Shown one piece after another: positions 53,638-63,861 of a DNA stretch of 64,000 nucleotides. Both the position numbers and the translations under genes were made by a program. The notes below the pieces were generated by a model. The model was not told where the DNA came from. It did not search any database and saw only the letters and a program-made list of their open reading frames with translations. The stretch spans positions 186,001 to 250,000 of the forward strand of contig JAWPHD010001352.1 of assembly GCA_037043455.1 (NCBI GenBank), read 5' to 3'. The number at the start of each line of letters is the position of its first letter. Position 1 is the first letter of the stretch. The DNA is from Cyrtodaria siliqua. Taxonomy: Eukaryota; Mollusca; Bivalvia; Adapedonta; Hiatellidae.

Positions 53638-54144
53638 TTTCTTCTTCTTCTGTATATCATAATGTTACCTGTGTGCACTGGTCGATGTCTATACAATGAA
53701 TGATGTCCTGCGTTATATTTGCTCGCTTAAATACCCGATTTCGACATGAGCTGGGGAACATGAAGTTACAAATAAAGACACGCCTACAAGCCTACAAAGA
53801 AGAAATCGATTAGAGACTCCGTAGCTTTAACGATGCTATAGAGTTATATTATCGATGTCACAGTGTCTTAACAATGCTATACAGCTATATAGTCGGTTTT
53901 CGTGGAGACGCGTTTTACGTATTGACCGAATTCATACCGGGTGCTTGTCAGTATTGTATATTTAATATGTTGCTATGTAGGTGTACAATATTACCATGAA
54001 TACCAGTATACATTGATTAGCCTTTTATACATTTTAATAAAATATCAATTATACGAACATACGTGTTTGTTTACGATATTGTTTAAATAGTATGACACTT
54101 TTGGTACTATAGACGTGCACATGCATATATGTGGTCATTATGTA

Positions 54145-54380
54145 CCTACCGGAGATCTGAAACGTCTGAGTGAAGGCCTTTCTGTATGCATGTGTGTATG
54201 TGGGTCTACTCAGGAGTCTGGGGGTCTAATTATGATATTTACCGGTGATTACATTGCAGTGGATTGAATAACTTGGTATAATATGTACCTATTCTGTTTA
54301 TTCCAGCAGTGACCACCATAGTTATTGACAGTCAAATGTTGTTATCTATTTAGGGCAAAGCATTTTCTTAAACCGTGGAC
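54145..54380. repeat. 235-bp direct duplication, copy 1
   Basis: CCGGAGATCTGAAACGTCTG, AGTGAAGGCCTTTCTGTATG, GGGTCTACTCAGG, GCAGTGACCACCATAG and ACCATATGCCGTTGGCCATG recur in order at 54990-55240, at about 88-90 percent identity by eye. Confidence 0.85.
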
Positions 54381-54397
54381 CATATGCCGTTGGCCAT

Positions 54398-54989
54398 GAA
54401 TGAAAGAATGGTGTTTTACGGCACGTCGACACATAAATAGGTCATATTGTGCGCAAAAACTGACGAAAGATGAAGAAATGAAGTAGTAATTAAAATTAAT
54501 GTAAATATATAAAGATAAAACTATTTACAAATGAGGTATGATACGGTAGTAATATAAACTATATATGTAAATCATTAAATGCTTGTCAACGAGTAAATAT
54601 ATATAAGAACATATAATGATTTATAAAGTCTGATTTCTTTCAGGAAATCTAAAACAAGACTAAAATCTATAGTATCAAATAACTCTTTCATAGTATTAAC
54701 ATTGTAGTATCTTTGACGCATAGGATCAAAGTCTACACATTCCAACAATATGTGTTTGACCGTTAACGGTGCAAAGCAGGGTATACATTCTGGTAATTGA
54801 TCACCTTGTAATAAATATGAATGAGTGTAACGTGTATGCCCTATTCTGCCCCGGCTAGGACAACTTCTTCTCGACGAATGGGTCTACTAGAAGAACGCCA
54901 TTCTCCGAGTAACGGTTTAATTGAATGGAGTTTATTGTTAACTTACAAATCCCAAGCGGCTTGCCAAGAGTTACAACTATATGTGTTAA
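54398..54989 (-). mobile_element. I/Nimb LINE 3' fragment
   Basis: Minus-orientation end of the family: GTGTTTTACGGCACGTCGAC at 54411, the 3' UTR stem-loop in the variant form GCTTGTCAACGAGT near 54583, ORF2 C-terminal code matching GEWRSSSRPIRREEVVL, and a break at about 54989 inside the SWQAAWDL region. It lies exactly between the two 235-bp duplicates. Confidence 0.85.
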
Positions 54990-55240
54990 AACGACCGGAG
55001 ATCGGAAATGTCTGAGTGAAGGCCTTTCTGTATGCATGTATTAATGTGGGTCTACTCAGGTGTCTGGGGGTTTTATTATGATATTTACCTGTGACTACAT
55101 TGCAGTGGATTGAATAGTTTGTATAATGTGTACCTATCACGTTTATGCCAGCAGTGACCACTATAGTTATTGAGTCAGCTGTTGTTCTCTATTTAGGGAA
55201 AAGCATTTTCTTAAAACGTTGACCATACGCCGTTGGTCAT
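54990..55240. repeat. 235-bp direct duplication, copy 2
   Basis: Second copy of 54145-54380. The flanking position around a LINE fragment is far too long for a LINE target duplication, so it probably arose by unequal exchange or template switching after or during insertion. Confidence 0.85.
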
Positions 55241-55564
55241 GGAATGGTGAAAACATACCACATTGTAGGTTCCATGTTTACCGTCATATATGCATACCAT
55301 CTTCGGGATGGCTCAAATGTTCGTATTATTGACATTTTAAATATTGAGTTCTGCTCAAACCGAGGCTAGAAGACGTGAACGGTAGCAAACATTTTTCACT
55401 ACTGTTCACGAAGTCTCAGTAAAACGGAGCTGTCAGCATACCGAGACGGCAATATATTTAACATGTATCGTTTTCGGCGATTTCCAAATTTCTCTCTTAA
55501 TACTCGTTTTATACTGAGCAATAACATATACAACAATGACACAACATTAATTATATAGATTAAC
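55241..55564. other. intron or 3' flank of the unknown gene
   Basis: No repeat recognised. It begins (minus orientation) with donor GTTAAT after the exon at 55565. No downstream exon was identified. Confidence 0.4.
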
Positions 55565-55745
55565 CTGGAGAACATCGAGCTGTTCTTGGGTCAGTTTTGC
55601 GGCAAGTGCATCTCCGGGAAGAGAGGTCATTACAACTGCAAACGTGAAGAGTACATCTTTCCATGTAGATCCTTTACATTGGCTTGCGTGGGATACAATC
55701 ACTGACACGTTGGGTACTGCGCAATTGAAACCAGCCGCTATGGCT
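55565..55745 (-). CDS. unknown secreted-type gene, exon d
   Basis: 181 nt between acceptor TTTTCTTAAAG and donor CAG/GTTAAT. After one leading base it encodes 60 residues: AIAAGFNCAVPNVSVIVSHA, SQCKGSTWKDVLFTFAVVMT, SLPGDALAAKLTQEQLDVLQ. It enters in phase 2 and leaves in phase 0. It joins exon c as LFR-G-AIAAGFNC. It is open throughout and has good composition. I do not recognise the family; see exon c and the finding for the whole gene. Confidence 0.7.
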
Positions 55746-55814
55746 CTTTAAGAAAAAAGAAATTAAAAACAAAGAATGACTAAATAAATATTGTTATTAC
55801 GGCCCATCAACGCA

Positions 55815-56030
55815 TTATAGATTACTTCCAGACTCTGGAGAAAGAGGGTAAGCATACATAGAAACGTGGTTCCGAGGATATTTCGGCATACAGGACCACC
55901 CGATTAACGTCCCAATCAGACGGACAAGGCTGTCTAGACTAAGATCACTCCGCATAAACTCAGTGGATCCAATGAGGCTCGAACCAGTAATCTCCAGATT
56001 CAGAGTCGAACGTGAAGTCCACTGGGCCAA
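55815..56030. other. intron between exons d and c
   Basis: Open frames exist here (GCC-rich, TSRSTLNLEITGSSLIGSTE), but they lack splice sites and the phrase CACTGGGCCAAGGGAACC...GATTCGAACC-like CGAACCAGTAATCTCC suggests a decayed tRNA-type B-box of a SINE rather than protein. Confidence 0.3.
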
Positions 56031-56389
56031 GGGAACCCCCTAAACTAAAACAAAACTAAACCAGTCGAACATACTACCGTCAGCATGTACACATGTTTTA
56101 AATATTACACATGTTATGTCATAGTTGTTCGGATATTTTTAAAACAAATATACACTTTTTCTTTTAAAATAAGTCAGAAATTTGACATAAATATTAAATA
56201 ATATAAAGTATTTGATCGAAAATATTTCCATATTCCAAAACCAATGCATGTTTGCAGAAGTTGTGTCGCTATGATTTTTTTGTCCATTTAAATCACAACT
56301 AGAAATGGTCACCAAGCTTTCTGCCTCTCGCTTCTTTTCTTCTTCTTTTTTTGATCAGACAATCCAGAAACCTTCACTCAGAAACTCAC

Positions 56390-56537
56390 CCTCTAAACAA
56401 GTCGACTCCTTCTTGGAGGCTTGTGTCAGAGTCTGGGAATTGATAATCATACATGTCAGTGCTAACACAGTGACCTATGGTACGGGCAACCGCATCAACA
56501 CAGGCTTTGCTAACAGTCCCAGTGCTCATTGCTGCAT
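56390..56537 (-). CDS. unknown secreted-type gene, exon c
   Basis: 148 nt between acceptor TTGTTATTCTAG and the strong donor GG/GTGAGT. It encodes (Y)AAMSTGTVSKACVDAVART, IGHCVSTDMYDYQFPDSDTS, LQEGVDLFR(G). It enters in phase 1 and leaves in phase 2, matching exons b and d. Two cysteines (C-x10-C in SKACVDAVARTIGHC) echo the C-x7-C of exon b, hinting at a repeated small disulfide-bonded helical module. No stop or frameshift. Confidence 0.7.
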
Positions 56538-56804
56538 CTAGAATAACAAGTTATGCATGTTATGGTCAAGGCTTCATAAGAGTATTTGTTAAGAGGGGTC
56601 ACTGGTGAATCCATAATAAGGATGAGGTATGCATGTTTGTAAGGAATCCCGTTTGGACACCTCGCAAATTTCACGAGAGCAAGAACACGATGCGAGATTC
56701 ACATGACACGCTCTTTGTGGATGCACAAACATCAGGCAACAGGCTTAACATTATTGCCTTCTGTCTTGGTGAAAGTATTAAACAGTATGCCAACATGTAA
56801 AGGT

Positions 56805-57170
56805 ACAACTATTTACAAGTAAAGGATATGGTAAACAAATTAACTATGCATATGAAGGTAAACATATACCTGTCAACGGACGTGTAAACAAGAAATGCAA
56901 AACTATGAACATATTGCAATGAGTTATACGATCTGATTTCTTTTAACAAATCTAAAACAAGACTAAAATCAATTATATCAAATAACTCTTGCATAGTATT
57001 AACTGTGAAGTACCTTTGCCGCATAGGATCAAAGTCTACACATTCCAACAAGATATGTTTGACCGTTTACGGTGCAAAACAGGGTATACATTCTTGCAAT
57101 TGCTGCCATCAATGTAAAACATATGAATGAGTATAACGTGTATGCCCTATTTTGCACCGGGTTAAAACAA
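56805..57170 (-). mobile_element. diverged I/Nimb LINE 3' fragment in intron
   Basis: The minus strand has the ORF2 end (ILLECVDFDPMRQRYFTVNT, LFDIIDFSLVLDLLKEIRS) and an altered stem-loop near 56866 (CCTGTCAACGGACG). Older than the other copies. It is part of the block duplicated at 63.6-63.9 kb. Confidence 0.7.
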
Positions 57171-57244
57171 CTCGAGGGGTAAACTTTATGTTGTCTGAAA
57201 CCGTCGTGCAAAGACGGGTGTGTGTATATTATGCTTAACAGTTT

Positions 57245-57335
57245 TAAACACACTGACAGTGAAATTAACCAAATCTAAAACGTCTTTTGCGCTTATCACT
57301 ACTGAGTCGTAGTCTGTTGTGTTACCTTTATCTAC
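57245..57335 (-). pseudogene. duplicated, broken copy of exon a
   Basis: The minus strand reads TTDYDSVVISAKDVLDLVNF, T, matching ASTELSAKDVLDLVNFTC of exon a (63862-64000). The donor CG/GTGAGT of exon a is CA/GTGTGT here and one C is lost from the TGT cysteine codon. The similarity extends into the flanking intron (GTGTCTGAAACCGTC, AACAGTTTTAAACAC), so a genomic block, not an mRNA, was duplicated. Confidence 0.75.
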
Positions 57336-57356
57336 GGTTTTTTTTGTTATACGTAC

Positions 57357-57490
57357 AGTTAGCTATCCAACTTGCCGGTGCAGATCTCTGACAGAACATG
57401 TACGACTCGTCCCAGTATGTCAGTATCTGTTCCTTAGTTTCACAGCTGACAAACCTTTTTTGGACACACTGCCGCCAGGCAGGTAGATTT
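57357..57490 (-). CDS. unknown secreted-type gene, exon b
   Basis: 134 nt between acceptor GTTTGTCAG and donor T/GTACGT. It encodes (R)NLPAWRQCVQKRFVSCETK, EQILTYWDESYMFCQRSAPA, SWIAN. It enters in phase 2 (from exon a, CG + A) and leaves in phase 1 (T + AT of exon c). It has three cysteines. No stop or frameshift. The family is not recognised. Confidence 0.7.
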
Positions 57491-57559
57491 CTGACAAACA
57501 ACACAAAGCAATTTTACTATTCAATTAAGAATTAGCAGTACAATGACTTGAAACCATTG

Positions 57560-57875
57560 TTTAGGGGTGCTGAGTTGCCCGTCGTCCGTCGTTAGCGTTT
57601 GCCTTGTTAACACTCAAGGGACTTCATTATTAACTGAATCTTTACGGAGCTTTGTCGGAATCTTTATATCAATGAAAGCTCGGATAAGTCGAACACTAGC
57701 AGGATCAGATTAGTAACACCAGAGTATGGCCATTGTTTTGCTGAAAATACCATATTGTCTTGTGAACACGCTTAGCACCTTCATTTTGTATTTGATTTTT
57801 ACGAAACTTGTCCGGAGTATTAATATTGATGACAGCTCGTGTATGTTAAAAAACAGATATATTGGACCAGTATTA
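57560..57875. repeat. decayed subfamily B core units
   Basis: Two diverged units: GCTGAGTTGCCCGTCGTCCG, GCCTTGTTAACACTCAAGGG, ATCAATGAAAGCTCGGAT and ATATTGGACCAGTA. The 5' hairpin and 3' end are missing. Confidence 0.65.
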
Positions 57876-58312
57876 ACTGAAACTGCTAACTGCTAACTGC
57901 TAACATAATGTATAACAGAAAAACATACGACACACTGAAACTGCTAACATAATGTATAACAGAAAAACATACGACACACTGAAATTGCTAACATAATGCA
58001 TAACAGTAACACATACTACAGATTTAAACTGCTAACATAATGTACAACAGAAAAACATACTACAGACTGAAACTGCGAATATAATGTTTCACAGAAACAA
58101 ATACTACAGACTGAAACTGCTAACATAATGTATAACAGAAACACCTACTACAAACTGAAACTGCTAACATAATGCATAACAAAAAAACATACTACACACT
58201 GAAACTGCTAACATAATGTATAACAGAAAACATACTACAAACTGAAACTGCTTACATAATGTATAACGGAAAAACATACTACACACTGAAGCTGCTAACA
58301 TAATATATACAA
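57876..58312. repeat. 44-bp minisatellite, about 9-10 copies
   Basis: Unit AAACTGCTAACATAATGTAT, AACAGAAAAACATACTACAC, ACTG. It lies in the intron between exons a and b and directly abuts the 59-bp array. Confidence 0.95.
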
Positions 58313-59890
58313 ACTGAGTTCTGTGTATGCTACATTTCGTGTTGTTTGTTTGAAATCCGTGTTTGTGTATGACTGAGTTCTGTGTATGCTACATTTCGTG
58401 TTGTTTGTGTGAAATCCGTGTTTGTGTATGACTGAGTTCTGTGTATGCTACATTTCGTGTTGTTTGTTTGAAATCCGTGTTTGTGTATGACTGAGTTCTG
58501 TGTATGCTACATTTCGTGTTGTTTGTGTGAAATCCGTGTTTGTGTATGACTGAGTTCTGTGTATGCTACATTTCGTGTTGTTTGTTTGAAATCCGTGTTT
58601 GTGTATGACTGAGTTCTGTGTATGCTACATTTCGTGTTGTTTGTGTGAAATCCGTGTTTGTGTATGACTGAGTTCTGTTATGCTACATTTCGTGTTGTTT
58701 GTTTGAAATCCGTGTTTGTGTATGACTGAGTTCTGTGTATGCTACTTTTCGTGTTGTTTGTTTGAAATCCGTGTTTGTGTATGACTGAGTTCTGTGTATG
58801 CTACATTTCGTGTTGTTTGTTTGAAATCCGTGTTTGTGTATGACTGAGTTCTGTGTATGCTACATTTCGTGTTGTTTGTTTGAAATCCGTGTTTGTGTAT
58901 GACTGAGTTCTGTGTATGCTACATTTCGTGTTGTATGTTTGAAATCCGTGTTTTTGTATGGCTGAGTTCTGTGTATGCTACATTTCGTGTTGTTTGTTTG
59001 AAATCCGTGTTTGTGTATGACTGAGTTCTGTGTATGCTACATTTCGTGTTGTTTGTTTGAAATCCGTGTTGTGTATGACTGAGTTCTGTGTATGCTACAT
59101 TTCGTGTTGTTTGTTTGAAATCCGTGTTTGTGTATGACTGAGTTCTGTGTATGCTACATTTCTTGTTGTATGTTTGAAATCCGTGTTTTTGTATGACTGA
59201 GTTCTGTGTATGCTACATTTCGTGTTGTTTGTTTGAAATCCGTGTTTGTGTATGACTGAGTTCTGTGTATGCTACATTTCGTGTTGTATGTTTGAAATCC
59301 GTGTTTGTGTATGATTGAGTTCTGTGTATGCTACATTTCGTGTTGCTTGTTTGAAATCCGTGTTTGTGTATGATTGAGTTCTGTGTATGCTACATTTCGT
59401 GTTGTTTGTTTGAAATCCGTGTTTTTGTATGATTGAGTTCTGTGTATGCTACATTTCGAGTTGTATGTTTGAAATCCGTGTTTTTGTATGACTAAGTTCT
59501 GTGTATGCTACATTTCGTGTTGTTTGTTTGAAATCCGTGTTTGTGTATGACTGAGTTCTGTGTATGCTACATTTTGTGTTGTTTGTGTGAAATCCGTGTT
59601 TGTGTATGACTGAGTTCTGTGTATGCTACATTTCGTGTTGTTTGTGTGAAATCCGTGTTTGTGTATGACTGAGTTCTGTGTATGCTACATTTCGTGTTGT
59701 TTGTTTCTGTGTATGCTACATTTCGTGTTGTTTGTTTGAAATCCGTATTTTTGTTTGACTAAGTTCTGTGTATGCTACATTTCGTGTTGTTTGTTTCTGT
59801 GAATGCTACATTGCGTGTTGTATGCTTGAAATCCGTGTTTTTGTATGACTGAGTTTTGTGAATGCTACATTTCGTGTTGTATGTTTGTAT
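58313..59890. repeat. 59-bp minisatellite, about 26 copies, partly dimeric
   Basis: Unit CTGAGTTCTGTGTATGCTAC, ATTTCGTGTTGTTTGTTTGA, AATCCGTGTTTGTGTATGA. In the left part TTTGTTTGAAATCC and TTTGTGTGAAATCC alternate strictly (58337, 58396, 58455, 58514, 58573, 58632), giving a 118-bp higher-order unit. The right end carries truncated units and a TTTTGTATG variant. Confidence 0.95.
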
Positions 59891-60524
59891 TTTCTGTTAA
59901 GATATACAATTATTTTGTGTTTTTGTATCTTCTGTTAAGATTATGTATCTTCTTTTCAATTATTTTGCAACTACTGCAACGGTTTGTTTATCTTTTAAGA
60001 ATGCGTACAGTGTTACTAATGGAGTTTGTATTACACACACGCATGATCACTGCTGGCTGTACAACACTACAACGGTTCAAATAGAATATACCCTAATAAT
60101 ATTTACGTCTATTCACATCAAGTTACTTAGTTCGTGCTGGACAGCCATTACCTCTAACACTCTCTAAAATCAGCTTGACTATATAGGTAAAGCAAAAATG
60201 AGATATAGGGTCCTATAAAAACCATAGCGTCCGAACGCAATGGCATCGTAGGTCCGCACTGTACTGCAAACAAGGACTTGATAATACAAATCACATAATA
60301 CAGACCACTTTACTCACACAGGGAGTACTATATTGAAGCCCAATGCCTATATGCCAGTTAGGCAAAAGTAGTTATAAATTGAAATTAATTTAGAAATGAA
60401 AGATGCGCATCAAAATAAATTAATTATTGATGCCTCAATTGGTCGAAAACGGTTAATTATAACATATTCATGTTCCTAATAGAAACCATTGTGAACACGG
60501 CTTGAGACCCACACCTTAATAAAT
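59891..60524. other. intronic, no feature seen
   Basis: Non-repetitive AT-rich DNA right of the array. Short frames without splice sites are not credible exons. Confidence 0.4.
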
Positions 60525-60970
60525 GAATTAATGAAGGATTGGTGTTTTTCACGGCCACGTCGACATCAATGAAAAAGTCATATTGTGCGCAGAAACTGAT
60601 GCAGATAACCAATGAATTAGCAAATTATTAAAGATATCGCTGAAACATACATGTAGAGGTACCCATATTTGCACACAAATGATATGGCTAACATATTAAC
60701 TATGTATGTGTATTTCAATAAATGCCCGTCAACGGGTATGTGAACAAGTAATTGCAAATACGAACATATTATAATGATATATAGTTTGATTTCTTTCAAG
60801 ATATTTAAAACAAGACTGAAATCAAGTATATTAAATGGCTCGTTCATACTATTAATTTGGTAGTGTATTTGTCGCATAGAATCGAAGTCTACACAATCTA
60901 GCAGGATATGTTTGACTGTTAACGGCACAAAACTCTGTATACATTGGCATGTGATCAAAGTCCACACAAT
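60525..60970 (-). mobile_element. diverged I/Nimb LINE 3' fragment
   Basis: Tail near 60535 (GTGTTTTTCACGGCCACGTC), stem-loop GCCCGTCAACGGGT near 60724, ORF2 C-terminal code (VKHILLDCVDFDSMRQIHYQ, FSLVLNILKEIKL). A short segment (TAGCAGGATATGTTTGACTG) is repeated just beyond, at 60970-61025, before another tail begins. Confidence 0.8.
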
Positions 60971-61026
60971 CTAGCAGGATATGTTTGACTGTGAACGGCG
61001 CAAATCATGGTATACATTCGCATAGG

Positions 61027-63700
61027 ATCATGAATGAATGAATGGTGTTTTACGGCACGTCGACACATAAACCGGTCATAATGTGCGCAAAAACTAATGA
61101 AAGATGAAGAAATGAAGTATTAATTAAAAAATAATGTAAAAATATATAAAGATAAAACTATTAAACAAGAGGGCCAAGATGGCCCTATATCGATCACCTG
61201 AGTAATTGTCCATTATCGAACTTCTTCGAAATCTTATGATCATATACAATCTGTGCAAGTTTGGTTAAGATTGTCCGAGAAATGTGGCCTCTGTTGTTTA
61301 CCAACATTGATATAAAGACACTGACAAAGTTTGGTAAAGATCAAAGACAAAATGAAGGTGTAACCTCTGGGGCATGGCCAAATGTGACCCAAGGGCTACA
61401 TGTAATATAGGAGAGCTGTGTGCCTTGTGGTTTCAGAAAGAGAAGATTTTTTAAGTTTTTCCCTATACAAGTCTATGTAAAACATATGACCCCTGGGGCA
61501 GAGCCGTCACCAGTTTAATAAACTTGGTAAAGGACCATAAGCGCATAGTAAATGCAAAATATTAAACCTCTGGCTCTTGCAGTTTCAGAGAAGAAGATTT
61601 TTTTAATTTTCCCCTATACAAGTCTATGTAAAACTGTGATCACGGGGGCGGGGCCAAATATAACCCCAGGGTCACCATTTGAACAAACTTGGTAAAGGAC
61701 CATAATCTTATAGTAACTGCAAAATATTAAACCTCTGGCTCTTGTTCTTTCAGAGAAGAAGATTTTTAAAAAATTTCCTATATAAATCTATGTAAAACTG
61801 TGACCCCCGGGGCGGGGCCAAATTTGACACCAGGGTCACCATTTGAACAAACTGGGTAAAGGATCATAAGCTTGTAGAAAATGCAAAATATTGAACATCT
61901 GGCTCAAGCAGTTCCAGAGAAGATTAGATTGTTTAAGTTTTTCCCTATACAAGTCTATGTAAAACATGTGACCCCTGGGGTGGGGTCAAATGTAACCCTA
62001 GCGTCACCATTTGAACAAACTTGGTAGAGGACTATAAGCTTATAGCAAATGCAAAATATTGAACATCTGGCTCAAGCAGTTTCGGAGAAGAAGATTTTTT
62101 AAGTTTTTCCCTATACAAGTCTATGTAAAACCTGTGACCCCTGGGGCGGGGCCAAATGTAACCCCAGTGTCACCATTAGAACAAACTTGGTAAAGGACCA
62201 TAATCTTATAGTAAATGCAAAATGTTAAACCTCTGGCTCTTGTAGTTTCAGAGAAGAAGATTTTTTAAGTTTTTCCCTATACAAGTCTATGTAAAACTGT
62301 GACCACCGGGGCGGGGCCAAATGTGACCCCAGGGTCACCATTTGAACAAACCTGGTAAAGGACTATAATCTTATAGTAAATGCAAAATATTAAACCTCTG
62401 GCTCTTGTAGTTTCAGAGAAGAAGATTGTTTTCAGTTTTTGCCTATACAAGCCTATGTAAAACTGTGACCCCCGGTGTGGGGCCAAATGTGACCCCTGGG
62501 TCACCATTTGAACAAACTTGGTAGAGGACCATAAGCTTATAGCAAATGCAAAATATTAAACCTCTGGCTCTTGCAGTTTCAAAGAAGAAGATTTTTTAAG
62601 TTTTTCCCTATACATGTCTATGCAAACCATGTGATCCTTGGGGCGGGGTCAAATGTGACCCGGTGGTCACTATTTGAACAAACTTGCTCAAGGACCATAT
62701 ACTTATAGTAAATGCAAAACATTAAACCTCTGGCTCTTGTAGTTTCCGAGAAGAAGATTTTTTATTTTTCTATATAAGTCTATGTAAAACTGTGACCCCT
62801 CGGGGCGGGGACAAATTTGACCCCAGGGTCACCATTTGAACAAACTTAGTAGAGGACCATAAGCTGATGCTACATGTAGTACATGAGAGCTCTGTGCCTT
62901 ATGGTTTCAGAGAAGAAGATTTTTTAAAGTTTTTTCCTATATGTCTATATGAAAAACATGCAAAATCTCAATATACAAACTTTGGATCCCCGGGGCACGG
63001 CCATTTTTGACACCGGGCACTTTATTTGAACAAACTTGATAGTGTAGGCGTTGGCGATCATTTTAAAAGAAAAACTGTTGAAATCTGTCATGCGGTTCTG
63101 GAGAAGAAGATTTTTTAAGGTTTCGACCATATATGGCAATGGCGGCCATCTTGGATGTCGCGCTGACCTAATTTTAACAAATCTAAAAAGCATTCATCTA
63201 AGGATCATCCATGTGAAGTTTAGTCAAAATTAGCCAAGCGGTTTCTGAGGAGAAGTCGTTTGAAGAAAAGTTAACGACGACGGACGACGGACGACGGACG
63301 CAGAGTGATCCCAATAGATCACCTTGAGCCTTCGGCTCAGGTGATCTAAAAATAAGGGATGATATGGAAGTAATATAAACTAAAGATGTAAATCAATAAA
63401 TGCCCGTCAACGGGTATATAAACAAGTAAATATATATAAGAACATATTATTATGATTTATATAGTCTGATTTCTTTAAGGAAATCTAAAACAAGACTAAC
63501 ATCTACAGTATCAAATAACTCTTTCATAGTATTAACATTGTAGTACCTTTGACGCATTGGATCAACCGCATAGGATCAACGTCTACAAAATCTAGCAAGA
63601 TATGTTTGACTGTTAACGGGGCAAAACAGGGTATACATTCGCATATGATCAAAGTCTACACAATCTAGCAGGATATGTTTGACTGTTAACCGAACAAAAC
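61027..63700 (-). mobile_element. I/Nimb LINE 3' fragment split by a Helitron-like element
   Basis: Tail GTGTTTTACGGCACGTCGAC at 61043, interrupted after ATAAAACTATTAA (61164), resuming AAAAATAAGGGATGATATGG at 63348 with stem-loop GCCCGTCAACGGGT near 63400 and ORF2 C-terminal code to about 63600. Beyond that, repeated copies of CGCATAGGATCAA.GTCTACA and AGGATATGTTTGACTGTTAA show local rearrangement. Confidence 0.8.
61165..63347 (-). mobile_element. Helitron-like element, subfamily C
   Basis: In minus orientation it starts AGATCACCTGAGCCGAAGG with a perfect hairpin (AGATCACCTGAGCC / GGCTCAAGGTGATCT). It ends with GGTGATCGATATAGGG, hairpin AGGGCCATCTTGGCCCT, CTTGT. The core is about 11-12 units of roughly 160 bp: GGGGCGGGGCCAAATGTGAC, CCAGGGTCACCATTTGAACA, AACTTGGTAAAGGACCATAA, CTCTTGTAGTTTCAGAGAAG, CCCTATACAAGTCTATGTAA. 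No coding capacity. It sits in the LINE 3' UTR at the same place as the subfamily A element in the 7.9-14.2 kb LINE. Confidence 0.7.
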
Positions 63701-63861
63701 AGGGTATACATTCTGGCAGTTTTTTGTTTACCTTATACTACAATTACTTCGTGGGTTGAATATAAACGTGAGGGGTGAACTTGCTAGGTGTCTGAAACCG
63801 TCTTGCAATGACTGGTGTGCGTTATATTCTACTTAACTACTTAACAGTTTTAAACACTCAC
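63701..63861. other. intron a-b start; block duplicated at 57.17-57.34 kb
   Basis: Begins (minus) with donor GTGAGT after exon a. The phrases TGTCTGAAACCGTC, AACAGTTTTAAACAC and CGTGAGGGGTGAACTT recur near 57170-57260, showing a segmental duplication. Confidence 0.65.

Larger units (their letters stand above)
52960..53955. mobile_element. 1-kb foldback element with tRNA-like genes inside
   Basis: Long terminal inverted repeats (about 125-140 bp). Left: CACCCTGTATGAACTCGGTC, AATACGTAAAACGTGTCTCC, ACTCTATAGCATCGTTGAG. Right: reverse complement of the same, ending GTATTGACCGAATTCATACC, GGGTGC. The right arm contains an extra duplicated ATGCTATAGAGTTATAT/ATGCTATACAGCTATAT unit. The interior holds two tRNA-like sequences in divergent orientation and no ORF. 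Confidence 0.8.
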
